Of a stretch of 64,000 nt of DNA, positions 12,362-23,154 are shown piece by piece. The notes beneath the pieces are model-generated. The model worked only from the letters and a program-made list of their open reading frames with translations, searched no databases and had not been told where the DNA came from. Source of the DNA: Candidatus Altimarinota bacterium. Lineage in GTDB: Bacteria > Patescibacteriota > Gracilibacteria > BD1-5 > UBA6164. Position 1 is the first letter of the stretch; each line of letters begins with the position of its first letter. The stretch covers positions 149,571 to 213,570 of the forward strand of contig JAAXWG010000003.1 in NCBI GenBank assembly GCA_013350285.1, written 5' to 3'. The translations under genes were made by a program, and so were the position numbers.

Positions 12362-13048
12362 ATGGGAATAGGGGAGTTTATTTTTTCTCTTAATGAGTTA
12401 GATTATGTTTTTTTTATTGTTGCTTTTATTTCTGCTTGAAGCTTTGCAATAATAAGTAATGATAAAATTTATAAAATATATTTTTGAATTATTATTGGTT
12501 TTCTTCTTTTTCAAATATCAAATCTTGAAATAAAAAATCTTCTTCTTATTCCAAAATGAGAAAGTTTGGATACTTATGAAAATTTTTTAATAGAAAATAA
12601 AGATTTTGTGCTTTCTTTTTTTACTTGTATGATTCCATTTTTTTGACTTTCTTTTAGTCTCAGTAATTCTTTTTCAGTAAAAATAAAATCAAATCTTGCA
12701 GAAAATCTTATTTTTTGATTTATTTTTCCTTTTTTCTTTTTTTGAATTTTTATATTTATTTTACAAAAATCTGCAGTAGAACTTGTTTTTCTCAAAGATA
12801 TTCTTTGATTTTTTTCTTCTTCATATACTTATAAGCTTCTTTCAAAAAATATTCATTTTATTAGTATTTTTCTTCTTTTCTTTTTATTTTATAGATTGAT
12901 TATTACCTTTTTACTTGCTTTTTTTTGATTTATTATCCATTCATTTTGAGTCAAGGTTTTGGAAAAATTTTGAGGAAAATGAGCTCATGAAGAAAAAGAA
13001 GATGAAGAAGATAATCATCATCATGATGAAGAAAAACATCATCATTAA
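12362..13048 (+). CDS. Integral membrane protein with acidic/His-rich tail
   Basis: Family not recognised. 228 residues, about five to six hydrophobic segments rich in Phe and Ile. The last 25 residues are cytosolic-like and charged, ending in EEDNHHHDEEKHHH, which could bind divalent metal ions. It starts 2 nt after rlmE stop, so it is the last gene of the rnc-holA-rlmE run and is followed by a strong terminator. CvpA-like proteins have a similar four-to-five helix layout, but I see no clear motif. Confidence 0.65.
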
Positions 13049-13068
13049 TAAAAAATTTTTTCATCTTT

Positions 13069-13104
13069 TAAATCCGAACTTCAAAATAAAAAGTTCGGAT
13101 TTTT
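13069..13104 (+). terminator. Rho-independent terminator
   Basis: A 12-bp stem AAATCCGAACTT / AAGTTCGGATTT has a short A-rich loop and a T run. It ends the rnc-to-12362 operon and lies between convergent genes. Confidence 0.85.
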
Positions 13105-13133
13105 ATTGTTATTGTTTGTAATGATAAGAAAAA

Positions 13134-14321
13134 TTATTTTTTTGCTTTAGGAAAACTTCCATTTTTAACAATGAGTTCTTGAGTTGGAAAAGCCATATCA
13201 AGTCCTGCTTTTTCAAAAGATTCTTTTATTTCAAGATTAATTATTTCTTTTTGTTTAAGATGTTCTACTAAATCATCTATAAGAGAAAAATAAGTTACCA
13301 TAATATTGAGGGAAAAGTTTCAAAACATATCAAAATTTACTCGTATATCATCTGATATAATTCCAAGTTTTTGTTTTTCTTTTAAAATATTTTCTATAAT
13401 ATGTATCCCTTCTTTTACTTTTTCAAGAGTTGTTGAATAGACAAGTCCAATAGAAAACTCTACTCTTCTATTTTCTCTGACAGAAAAATTTTCAACATTA
13501 GAAGTAATAATTGTCTCATTTGGTATCATAACTCTATGTCAAAGTCTATCAATGATAGTAAGATATGATAAGCCAATATCTTTTACTACTCCTTCTTTTC
13601 CGTTTATATTGATATAATCACCAATATAAAAAGGTTTATTGAGAATAATTGTTATAGCTCAAAATATATTTGTAAGGCTTTTTTGAGCAGCAAGAGCAAG
13701 AGCAAGTCATCAAATTCATGCTCAAGCAAGAACGGCACTTACATTGTATCCAAATGAAGAAATAACATACATTATACCACTTATCCAAACGACAACGACA
13801 AGAACTTGAGTAATAAATTTTATAACAGAAGAGCTTGGAGATCTAAGCTTGTTTGAAACTTTAAATTGTTTTTCAAGTACGAGTCTGATAAATCAAGCAA
13901 GAAAATAACAAATAACAACAATAAGAAGAATAAGTAATATTTTATTTGTTATAGGAGTGATAAATTTATCTTTTTTGATAAAAAATATAAAAGCATATAT
14001 TCCGGTACATATTTTTACGAGATTTGTAAATTTTATAATAAATCTTCCAAGAGATGACTCTAGTTTTTTTGTATTAAAAAAATAAAGTATTTTCTTTCCT
14101 ATTTTTTGAATAATTTTTTGTCATATTTCAAAAAGAGAAATTACAAGAAAAAAAGCAACAAGGGCATTAAAATAAGAGTAAGCAAGAGTAAAATCATAAA
14201 AAGTATAATTTGTAATAAAAGCATCTATCGAGGATCTTTTAATATAGTAAAATACAAAATAAGTAATTTCAAAAATAAGGAAAAGGAAGTTTTTTATCAT
14301 AGTGAGCATTTTTTCTTTCAT
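13134..14321 (-). CDS. MscS-family mechanosensitive channel
   Basis: Second MscS-type channel, 395 residues. Several TM helices fill the first 180 residues. The pore helix and beta domain follow, in the region encoding AQKSLTNIFGAITIILNKPF and YINGNGKEGVVKDIGLSYL; then the conserved MIPNETIITSNVENFS (usual vPNs.l....i.N.s). The cytoplasmic alpha/beta domain VEFSIGLVYSTTLEKVKEGI is present. It is shorter than the channel at 4824-6254 and has no signal peptide. Stands alone between terminators. Confidence 0.9.
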
Positions 14322-14428
14322 AATTTATAAATAATTAATTGCTATTATACAAAAAATAAAAGAAAGTCTAAGAATAAGTTTTTAAATGAGCTTGAAAATT
14401 CCTATTTATTATTTTCTAATAAAAAATA

Positions 14429-14455
14429 TTGACAAATAAATATTTCAATTATAAT
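14429..14455 (+). promoter_or_regulatory. Sigma-70-like promoter
   Basis: A consensus TTGACA (14429-14434) is followed by TATAAT (14450-14455, spacing 15) or the overlapping TAATAA (spacing 17). It lies about 45 nt upstream of the gene at 14497. Confidence 0.55.
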
Positions 14456-14496
14456 AAAATTTACTTTTTAAAAAATTAATATTTAATTAATAAAAT

Positions 14497-15675
14497 ATGG
14501 GTGAGAAATTAAAACAATCTTGATCGTTTTATCAAGAAGAAGATACAGTTAAAGGAATTTATATAAATGTTTTTTTTCATGAAGATCATCAAAAATATGA
14601 AATTGAATTGAGTAGAAAAAATTGAGAAGAATGAGAACAACCATTACCTATAATTATTAGTAATGATTATGAAGAATGAAAAAATATAGAACTTGCTCAA
14701 AAATTTTTTAAAGAAGCTGTAAAATTAGCTCAAGAATGAAGATCTCTCCAAGAAATTTTTGAAGTACTTGAAAAAAAGAGAGATACTAATGAAGAAGTTA
14801 ATACAGTCGTTGATGATTGAAAAAAAGAAATTGAAAAAGTTGTTTATTGAGAAAAAGAAAAAAAGTCACATTGGTTAGAAACTAAATTTTTATGAGAAAA
14901 TCCATCAGATGAGGATATATTAAACTATTTATATAAATTAATTTATTGAGTAGAAACAGATAAAAGAATTAAAAATTTTATTATAAGTTTTGCAAGAAGA
15001 TATCCTCAAGCTAATTGAGAAATATTAAGATTGGTATATGATATTTGAAGAAAATGAGAGATAACATCTATTGGATTGTCAGATTATTTAGGAAGAAAAA
15101 AAGCTAGTTTTTTCCTTTTTATGCTTCATTTCACAGACTTAGCAGCAAGTATTATAGATGATATAGATGAGGATTCAAATTTAGAAACCTTTTTACAAGG
15201 GTATTTTAAAAATAATACATTATTGAGTGATGATGAACAAGCTGGAAATTTGTCAAGTTATCAGTGGAAACTTCCTACTTTAAGATATTATGGTATTTGA
15301 GATAAAAATGTTACAACAATAGGAATTTTTAATAAAATAATAAAAGAGAAATATGATGAATTTATCAAAAAAGTTTTAATTCTCAATGAACCAAAAGAAA
15401 AATTAGCAAAACTTATATTACAAAAATTTTGAAACCAAGATATACCAGAACATAGTCCAATTTTTTGAGCAATAGTTCAGTTATTACAATGAAAGAAATT
15501 TGAAAATATTTCAATGTGATGATTTGAGGAACTTGAAAATGGAGTTTTAGAAAATAGTATGAAAAATTATTGAATTCCAATAACAATAGAAGGATTAGAA
15601 AAGTTTTTAATAAATGAAGATAAACATGAAAAAGAAGAAGAAGATAAATCAATTTCTTTTTATTCAATACCATAA
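14497..15675 (+). CDS. Hypothetical protein, charged, many TGA-Gly
   Basis: Not recognised. 392 residues, soluble, Lys/Glu-rich. No signal peptide or TM segment. The N-terminal third is a beta-like stretch (IYINVFFHEDHQKYEIEL) and a helix; the middle is helical (ITSIGLSDYLGRKKASFFLF). It ends EEEDKSISFYSIP. A strong TTGACA promoter lies just upstream and it appears to be a single-gene unit, convergent with the RNHCP gene. About 20 glycines are TGA, so a standard-code caller would see only fragments. Confidence 0.6.
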
Positions 15676-15731
15676 TCAGCAGAAGCAAGGAATTTTGCGG
15701 ATAATTTAGATAAAAGAACTCAATATCTTCT

Positions 15732-16043
15732 CTAGAATTTCCCATTCCTCTCTCTCACCCACGATAAAAAATCATCATCAGGAGCAAGCTTGTTGATGAT
15801 TTTTTTTCAGCATTTTTTACAAGTATGTTCTATCATATAGCCTTTGTTTTTTTTGTAATCAATTCAAGAGGGAAGCATAATTCATTTACAAAGTGAAGCT
15901 CTATCTCAAGGAAAAGAGTCATCAAGATGTTTTGAAAAAAGACAAAAAGGACAATGATTTCTTGCACTTCATAGTGGATGTTTATTTACTTTTTTTCCAC
16001 AATTTTCACAAATAAATTCCTCATTTCTCATTATAAAAGCCAT
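15732..16043 (-). CDS. RNHCP-domain zinc protein
   Basis: 103 residues. The diagnostic ARNHCPFCLFSKHLDD and PGDRASLCKGIMLPSG match the RNHCP domain (usual RNHCPxCLxSxHxD..PGDRxxxCxGxMxP). A CENCG pair before and HTCKKCGKK after give two CxxC zinc sites. Function of the family is unknown; RNA binding has been suggested from context elsewhere. It sits downstream of mraY on the same strand with a 47-nt gap. The stop is TAG. Confidence 0.88.
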
Positions 16044-16090
16044 AAAAAAATTAGTAGTAATTAATTTTTAAAAAAAGAAAAATTTTACTA

Positions 16091-17152
16091 TTATTGAAGT
16101 TTATAAAAAATCATACCAACAATGGCAAGAATAACTCCAATAAGCCAAAGACGAAAAACTACTGTTTCTTCACTCCAGCCAATTGCTTCAAGATGATGAT
16201 GAAAAGGAGCAATACGAAAAACTTTTTTTCCTTTTCTGAGTTTTTTACTTGTGAGCTGAATAATAACTGAAAGTGTTTCAAAAATGAATAAAGCACCAAT
16301 AATAATAAGAACAAAAAGAGTATTTGTAATCATTGCCATGATCCCGAGATTTGCACCAAGTGCGAGACTTCCTATATCTCCCATATAAAATTGAGCTGGT
16401 TTTACATTGAACCACAAAAAAGCAATGAGCATTCCTATGATAGTCAAACAAAGAGCAGAAAGAAGAAAAAGTCATTGATCATAACTAATATAAGCATAAA
16501 CAGAATAAGAAAAAAGTAAAAGTCATCCACTGAGTCCATCAAGCCCATCAGTAATATTGACACTATTTGCTGTTGCAAGAATAATAAAAATAAAAAGAGG
16601 GATAAAATATATACCAAGTTCTATACTTTGTTCAAAAGGAATTTTCAAGGTTCTTACATAATTTCAAGCTCCATCCATTACATTCCAACCAAGCTTATAA
16701 TAAAACCACAAAGCTCAAAGAGTAGCAAAAATAAAAAGTCCTATCAGTTTTACTTTTACACTCATTCCTTTTGCTCATCCTACATTTTTTATATTCATAT
16801 AATCATCTATTCCTCCGAGAAGTCCTATACTTGTAAGGGTAAAAAGGGAAAGATAGGTTTCTTTTTGATTTAAAAGAGAATTATTTATAAGTCCTAATTT
16901 TTGAAATATAACACTCATCAAGACCATAAAAAATACTACAACAAGTATTATACCTCCTCACATTGTTGGAGTTCAAGTTTTTTTTTCATGAAGTTTCATA
17001 AATTCAAGAGCTTTTCCTATGGTAGCATTTTCTCGTATTTGTTTTCCGATTTTAAGTTTTTTAAGAAGCTCTATATAGTAAGGAATAATAAAAATTCCTA
17101 TTGTTGTCGTTGCGAGTCAAAAGGAAAATATCAAAATTAAATTTGCATTCAT
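16091..17152 (-). CDS. mraY: Phospho-N-acetylmuramoyl-pentapeptide transferase
   Basis: Integral membrane enzyme that makes lipid I from UDP-MurNAc-pentapeptide and undecaprenyl phosphate. 353 residues, about ten TM helices. Family blocks: HEKKTGTPTMGGGIILV near residue 60 (three of the glycines are TGA), the Asp-rich NSVNITDGLDGLSGG region, FYMGDIGSLALGA, and APFHHHLE near the C-terminus. The start at 17152 begins a TM helix. It is divergent from mtnN, with about 140 nt of shared upstream sequence. Confidence 0.96.
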
Positions 17153-17295
17153 GAAATTAAAAAATAGTAATTAATGTTTCTTCAGTTTATAGACTTCTTT
17201 AAGTTTGTAAAGATTTTTTTCATAAGAGAAAAGTTTGCTTTTTTAAAAAATTCAATAGTCTTTCTTAGAAAAATTATCTTTTTAGTAAAAAATTT

Positions 17296-17973
17296 ATGGA
17301 ACTCATAAAGGCTATATTTACTGCTATGAAAGAAGAAGCAGATATTATAATAAAAAAATATGATTTAAAAGAAGTGAAAAAACTTTCAAATATTATTATT
17401 TATGAAGGATATAGGGAAGAAGATGAAAAAATTGTGCTTGTTGTTTCTGGTATAGGAAAAGTACAAATGGCAATAGGAGTATCATATATATTTGAAAATT
17501 ATGATGTTTTTAAAGTTATAAATATTGGAATAGCTGGAAATATTGGGTGGGATGATTTGAAAGTAGGAGATGTGGTTTTGCCAAATACTTTTATTCAGCA
17601 TGATGCTTATCTTCCTTCAAAATCAGAAGAATTTGATTATCTCAAAGCTCCTATTTTTCTTGATTATGCTATTTGAGAAAATCTTGATTTGAAAAAATTT
17701 TGACTTATTATGAATGGGATTTGTATTACTGGAGATCAATTTATAGATGATGAAGAAAAAATGAGGACTCTCAAAGAAAATTTTTGAGAATGTATTGTTG
17801 ATATGGAAGCTTTTTCTCTTTTGTCTGTTGCGAGAGAGTTTGATGCTCTTGAAAAATGTGTAGTTATAAAATGAATTAGTGATGGAGCAGATGCAGATGC
17901 AAAAGATGCTCATATGAATAATCTTGAATTTGCTATGAATAATAGCATTATTATACTTGATTCTATTTTGTAG
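17296..17973 (+). CDS. mtnN: 5'-methylthioadenosine/S-adenosylhomocysteine nucleosidase
   Basis: Removes adenine from MTA and SAH, clearing products of SAM use. 225 residues, normal length. FTAMKEEADIII holds the first catalytic Glu, VSGIGKVQMAIG the substrate strand, VDMEAFSLLSVA the ribose-binding Glu, and KGISDGADADA the catalytic Asp. Stop is TAG. Convergent with the small gene at 17985, 11 nt apart. Confidence 0.94.
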
Positions 17974-17984
17974 AGTTAGGAAGT

Positions 17985-18344
17985 TTATTTTTTAACTCAT
18001 AAAAATCATTCAAAATGAATTTGGGGATTATTTATATCATATATATCTAAAACTTTATACTTTCCTCTTGTCCATATTTCTCAATTGATATTAAAATGAG
18101 TTGCTTCTAAAATTCTTATAGAGGCATAAGGTCTACTTAAATTTGAATTTCCTTTTGTTTTTATAAGAGGAATTGCTTCATCTTCTAAAAGGTAATAATT
18201 TCTTTGTCACTTTTTTAAAAAATCGTATATTTTTCAACTTTCTAATTTTTCAGGAAAGCACTCTTCCTTTTTTCTTTCTCAATTTTTAAAATATGATATA
18301 TCTCTTAAAGCTAAATCAGGATTAAATTCTACAAGTATTCACAT
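17985..18344 (-). CDS. Hypothetical protein, 119 aa
   Basis: Not recognised. A soluble, mixed alpha/beta protein that needs seven or more TGA-Gly codons. It starts MGILVEFNPDLALRDI and ends HFEGFLGVKK. The middle segment SNLSRPYASIRILEATHFN reads like a beta-rich binding domain. It starts 20 nt downstream of the oxidoreductase gene and is probably co-transcribed with it. Too short to have been called under the standard code. Confidence 0.6.
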
Positions 18345-18363
18345 AAATAACTATTAAAAAATA

Positions 18364-19038
18364 TTAAAACTTTTCCGTAAATAATTGTTCTTGTTTTATT
18401 CCAAGTTCTAAAAGTTTTTCTTCTACACTTTCTATCATATCATGATTTCAACAGATATAAAATTCTTCAAAATTTGCTATATTTTCTTTTGTAAGAAAAT
18501 TTGTAATTCTTCATGATTCATAATTTTCTTTTTCTTCACGAGAGAGATAGATTTTGTAATCAAAATTATTATTTTCCTTTTTTAATATATTTAATCTATC
18601 TTCCAAAAAGATATCTTTTTCTTCTCTGACTCAAAAAATAAGCTTTAATTCACAAGAAAGCTTCTCTTTCAAACTTCAAAGTATTTGAAAATAAAGAGGA
18701 ACAAAACCAGTTCCTGTACATAAAAAAAGTTTATTTTTTTCAGTTTTATGAAGTATAAAATGTCAAGCTGGACCTACTGCTTTATATGTTGTTCCGATTT
18801 TTGTATCACATATTTCTTTACTTCCACCTCTTCATTCTTCTAATCTCTTTATTATAAAAAAATAATTTTCCCCGTCAGAATCAAGTATAGAATAAGCTCT
18901 TCCTCAACTTTTTGGAAGTAAAAAAGTCATAAATTGACCACAAAGAGGAATTTTTTTATTATTTTCTCTTTTAAAATTAAGAAGAAATATATCTTCTGTA
19001 AGTTTTTCTTTTTGTATAAGAATAAAATTTTCAAGCAT
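18364..19038 (-). CDS. FNR-type FAD/NAD(P)H oxidoreductase
   Basis: 224 residues. An N-terminal FAD-binding barrel (RAYSIL for FAD, usual RxYS) is followed by the NAD(P)-binding domain with LCTGTGFVPLYFQIL (usual GTGIaP) and YICGNHDMIES (usual cGPxxMv). The end lacks the Cys cluster of PyrK, so a PyrDB partner is unlikely. It would pass electrons between NAD(P)H and ferredoxin or flavodoxin. Start ATG 19038, convergent-free, with the polA gene divergent upstream. Confidence 0.85.
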
Positions 19039-19173
19039 CAAAAAAATTTCAAAAATTATTTTTTTTGATTATATAAAGTATAGAAATAATTGCAAAGATT
19101 TTCAAAAAAAGATAAATTTTACATTCATTTTTATTTTATTATTATCTTTTAAAATTTAATAAAACAAAATACT

Positions 19174-20463
19174 ATGAAAAAAATATATCTTATTGATGGA
19201 AATTCTTTTATTTATCGTATGTTTTTTGCTCTCCCAGAGTTTAGTACTTCTGCTTGAAAGATAGTAAATGCTACTTATTGAATAGCAAAATTTTTTGTAG
19301 GTCAGCTTATAAAAGAAAATCCTGATTATCTTATTTTTATACGAGATGCAAAAGGTAAAAATTTTCGTCATGACTTATTTGCTGATTATAAAGCAACAAG
19401 AGATAGAATGCCTGATAATTTGAGAGAACAATTACAAGATATAAATACTCTTGTAGAAACTATGGGCTTAAAAGTAATAGAAGAACCTTGATATGAGGCC
19501 GATGATATTATTGGAAGTATGGCAAAAAAATATAGTGATGATTATGAAATTTATATTTTGACAGGAGATAAAGATCTCTATGCATTGGTAAATGAAAAAG
19601 TAAAAATTTATGATACTCTTAAAAAAAAGATTTTTTGACTCAAAGAAACAAAAGAAAAATTTGAAATAGAGGCTTGTTTTGTAAGTGATTATCTCGCAAT
19701 AGTTTGAGATAGTTCTGATAATATTCCTTGAATTTCTTGAATTTGACCAAAAAAAGCAGTTGTGCTTATCAATGATTTTTGAAATCTTGAAAATATATAT
19801 GAAGTAATAAAAAAATTAGAATCTTGAGAAACAATAGAAATGAGTGATGAGGCAAAAAAAGTTTTGTCTGGAAAAACTCTTGAAAAAATAAAAGAGGGAA
19901 GAGAAGTAGCTTTTTTATCAAAAAAACTTGCAACTCTTGATACAGATGTAAATATGTCTCATTTTCATCTTGATGATTTTATTTTTCATAAAGATAAAAT
20001 TCTTTCTTCTGAAGTAAAAAAACTTTTTAAAGAGTTTGAATTTTATAGTCTTATAGAATGAGAAAAAAATGAAGATGAAAAAAAATGGGAAGATATGAAT
20101 CTTAAAGTACAAATAATTGCGGATAATGAATGACTTGAAGAACTTGAAAAAATAATCAAAAATTACAAAGAAATAGTACTTGATACGGAGACAACAAGTC
20201 TCAACACCATGGAGGCAGAGCTTGTATGAGTTTCTATTTTTTTAGATGAGAGTCACATATATTATATAAATTTTCTTCATTCTGGACCTTCTATTTCTCG
20301 TGAAAAATGAAAACAATTTTTAAGAAATATTTTGGAAAGTGATACAATAATTATCGGACATAATTTGAAATATGATTTAGAAATTATAGAAAATTTTTTA
20401 GATACTGATAAAAATATAAATAAAGAAGAAAAAAATTATAAGAAACAAGCAAGTTTGTTTTAA
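19174..20463 (+). CDS. polA: DNA polymerase I, polymerase domain missing (truncated)
   Basis: 429 residues instead of about 850-930. The 5'-3' exonuclease domain is complete: LIDGNSFIYRMFFALP, FIRDAKGKNFRHDLFADYK, EADDIIGSMAKKY, LTGDKDLYALV and the H3TH region IVGDSSDNIPGISGIGPKKA. The 3'-5' proofreading domain starts (LDTETTSLN, ExoI; HNLKYDLEI, ExoII) but ends before ExoIII. The palm-finger-thumb part is absent. The last codon and the TAA lie inside the left arm of a 119-bp inverted-repeat element (20458-20576). A stand-alone flap nuclease activity is possible. Confidence 0.92.
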
Positions 20464-20576
20464 GGAAGGTTTGAAAAACTAAAATCCTTCATTTTTTAAA
20501 AATGAATTTCTCTATTTTAATAGATTCCTGCCTTCGCAGAAATGACAAAAAGTTAGTTTTTTAGAGTTTCCTTAAA
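20458..20576. mobile_element. MITE-like inverted-repeat element at the broken end of polA
   Basis: Imperfect 24-bp terminal inverted repeats (20458-20481 and 20553-20576; about 20 of 24 positions match after reverse complement; outer part TTTAAGGAA / TTCCTTAAA). The 71-bp centre contains a palindrome GATTCCTGCCTTCGCAGAAATGAC preceded by TTTTAATA, shared with the repeat at 62383-62461. No coding capacity. It supplies the polA stop codon. Confidence 0.7.
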
Positions 20577-20657
20577 TAAAATATTATTTTTTTGTAAATG
20601 CTAAAAGCTTTGACAATAGAAAAATAAAAATACAATATATCTTAAATTATATTTTAA

Positions 20658-21575
20658 ATGTCTTTAAGTATGAGTTTTTTAAGAAGAGTATTTTTCTTCC
20701 TCCTTACAAATCTTGCGGTTATCCTTCTTATAAATATTGTTTTTGCTTTATTACAAGCATTTTTTGGTATAAATATTTCTGCTTATGGGTATGATTATCT
20801 AAGTATTTTTATTTTTGCTTGAATTGTTTGATCTTTATGAGCTTTTGTAAGTCTTTTTCTCTCAAAATGGAGTGCAAAAAGAATCTATAATATAGAGCTT
20901 TTAACAAAACAAAATTATTCATCTTTTTCTCCTAAAGAAGTTTTGTTTTATAATACTGTTTTGGAAATAAGTGAAAAAAATCATATAAAAATGCCTGAGT
21001 TATGAGTATATATTTCTCCTGATCCAAATGCTTTTGCAACTGGTGCTACAAAAAATTCAAGCCTTGTTGCCGTTTCTTCTTGACTCTTAGATAGTATGGA
21101 AAAGAATGAAATAGAAGCAGTTGTTGCTCATGAAATGGCTCATATATTGAATGGAGATATGGTAACGATGACACTTTTGCAATGAATTTTAAACACTTTT
21201 GTAATATTTATTTCAAGAGTAATTGCAAACATTGCAGATGCTTATTTTTGAAAAGAAGAGAAATGACCAAGTTTTATTTATTATATTGTTTCTTTTGTTT
21301 TAGAATTATTTCTTTGAATTCTTGCTTCTTTTGTAGTAATGTGGTTTAGTAGAAAAAGAGAATTTCGTGCAGATGAATGAAGTGCAAAGTTTGTAGGAAA
21401 AGAAAAAATGATACAAGCATTAGAAGCTTTAAAAAGAGTTTCTTCTGTGCAAATTGACACTGAAACGAAATTTGCAAGTTTTAAAATAAATGCTAAGAAA
21501 AAATGATGAATAAAATCTCTTCTTGCATCTCATCCTTCCTTGGAAAAAAGGATAGAAAACCTAAAAAATCTTTAA
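20658..21575 (+). CDS. htpX: HtpX-type membrane zinc metalloprotease (copy 1)
   Basis: Membrane quality-control protease, 305 residues. Two N-terminal TM helices are followed by [20 protein letters not shown] (substrate strand) and the zinc site [12 protein letters not shown] (His about 158 and 162, Glu between). The third ligand lies in REFRADEGSAKF. Two further TM helices lie between them. The C-terminus [14 protein letters not shown] is typical (HPpxexRIxxL). Follows the polA-associated repeat by about 80 nt. A paralogue lies at 23155. Confidence 0.95.
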
Positions 21576-21592
21576 TTTTTAATTTTTATTTT

Positions 21593-22168
21593 ATGAAAAA
21601 AATATTTGTATTTTTCTTTATTTTAACTTTTTGATTATTTTCTACTTCTTATGCTGAGGAAAATAATGAAATAGTCTCAGCAAATTTTCTTGCATCAAAA
21701 GGATTTATAAGTGATAATTCTAATAATCCTACAAATTATAGACTGAATGAAACTATAACAAGAAAAGAAATGATAAAAATTGTAGTAAAAGTTGCTTGAC
21801 TTGAAGTAGAGGAAAAATGTGAAAAAAAATTCAGTGATGTTAGTGAAGATTGGGGATGTAAATATATAGAATCAGCTTTAAAAGCTTGATTTATTTCTTT
21901 TAATAACTGAGTTTTTAGACCAGATGAAAATATTACAAAAACAGAATCTTTGAAACTTGTTTTTAAAGCAAGAGGAATACAAAAACTTTATAATACTTCT
22001 CATTGGCAAGAAGATTATATGAAAACCGCTTTTGATTTAGGATTAATTACAGCACAATATAGTGATTATAATACAAATGCTTTCAGAGGATGGATTTTTA
22101 TAGTTATTGCAAAAACTTATGAAGACATAAAAAATACTATTTATAGTGATGAAGCAAATATACAATAA
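21593..22168 (+). CDS. Secreted protein with S-layer homology (SLH) domains
   Basis: 191 residues with a signal peptide (IFVFFFILTFGLFSTSYA). Two to three SLH-like units follow: YRLNETITRKEMIKIVVKV with FSDVSEDWGCKYIESALKAG, and FRPDENITKTESLKLVFKA. SLH domains bind pyruvylated secondary wall polymer or the S-layer, so this protein may be a short anchor on the cell surface. No enzyme domain is attached. It starts 17 nt after htpX. Confidence 0.82.
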
Positions 22169-22180
22169 TTTGAAACTATA

Positions 22181-22456
22181 ATGGACTATCAAACAGTACT
22201 GAAAATTTTTAGAGACCAAATAGAAGAAATAGATATAGAAATTCTTAATTTATTTGCAAAAAGATTTGAGATTTCTCTCTCTATAGGGAATTTAAAAAAA
22301 GAAAATAATCTTCCAATTTTGGATATAGATAGATTTAATACTCTTCTTGAAAAGTTAAAACAAGAGGGAAAAAGAAATAATCTTGATGAAGATTTTGTGG
22401 AGGATATTTGGAATAGAGTCCATAGAGAATCTATTTCAAGACAATGAGAAATTTAA
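22181..22456 (+). CDS. Chorismate mutase, AroQ (type II) fold
   Basis: 91 residues, the length of a free-standing AroQ domain. The pattern FRDQIEEIDIEILNLFAKRF, then SIGNLKKENNLPILDIDRF, then WNRVHRESISRQ matches the CM_2 family. Arg, Lys and Glu at the active-site positions appear conserved. It would convert chorismate to prephenate. No other shikimate gene is in the window, so the substrate source is open. Code 25 adds three residues (GEI) after the TGA. Confidence 0.85.
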
Positions 22457-22473
22457 TCTATTAAAAATTTATT

Positions 22474-22545
22474 ATGGTTTTGGGAATTATTGTTGGGATT
22501 ATAATTATTGTTGTCGTTTTAATTATCTTTTTTGTGCAAAGTTAA
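22474..22545 (+). CDS. Possible 23-aa membrane peptide
   Basis: An ATG-TAA frame encodes a peptide that is almost entirely Ile/Val/Gly (MVLGIIVGIIIIVVVLI...), i.e. a single TM helix. It fits between the chorismate mutase and lemA on the same strand. Chance cannot be excluded at this length. Confidence 0.3.
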   Translation: MVLGIIVGIIIIVVVLIIFFVQS

Positions 22546-22577
22546 AATATAATTTATTTTTTTAATATTTTTTATAT

Positions 22578-23135
22578 ATGGATGCTTTTATATTTATAAT
22601 TGTTGTTATTGTTATAATTTGAGTTGTATTTGTTTCAAAATACAATGGTATGATAAAAATGAGAAATGTGAGAGAACAATCATTTGCTGATATTGATGTT
22701 CAACTCAAACAAAGATTTGATCTTATTCCAAATCTTGTAAATACAGTAAAGTGATATGCAGAACATGAATCTGGAACCTTGGAAAAAATTACTGAAGCGA
22801 GAACTTCTTTTATGAATGCTTGAGATAATGTAGATAAAAAAATAGAAGCAGATAATATGCTTGCTTGAGCATTGAAATCACTTTTTGCGGTTTCTGAAAA
22901 TTATCCAGACTTAAAAGCAAATACTAATTTCTTGGAGTTACAAAGAGAACTTTCTGATATAGAAAATAAAATTGCTGCAACAAGAAGGTTTTTCAACAAT
23001 GCTACACAAGAATATAACTCATATATTGAGGTATTTCCAAATAATATTGTTGCTAATATGTTTGCTTTTAAAAAAGAAATGATGTACGAAATAACAAATG
23101 AAGAAGAAAAACAAAATATAAAAGTAGAATTTTAA
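22578..23135 (+). CDS. lemA: LemA family protein
   Basis: 185 residues. An N-terminal TM helix is followed by the long helical bundle typical of LemA: KMRNVREQSFADIDVQLKQR then FDLIPNLVNTVKGYAEHE, and YPDLKANTNFLELQRELSD, and the end FNNATQEYNSYIEVFPNNIV. LemA commonly sits next to an htpX gene, as here (20 nt upstream). Its biochemical role is not established. Confidence 0.95.
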
Positions 23136-23154
23136 AAAATAAAAAATAATATTT

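Noticed and set aside
15780..15812. Hairpin AATCATCA / TGATGATT near the 3' end of the RNHCP gene as a terminator
   Set aside because: It lies within the coding sequence (repeated Asp and Ile-Ile-Asn codons) and has no T run after the stop.
18364..19038. PyrK-type partner of dihydroorotate dehydrogenase
   Set aside because: The C-terminal iron-sulfur Cys cluster is missing and the pyrD in this window is the class 1A form that needs no PyrK.
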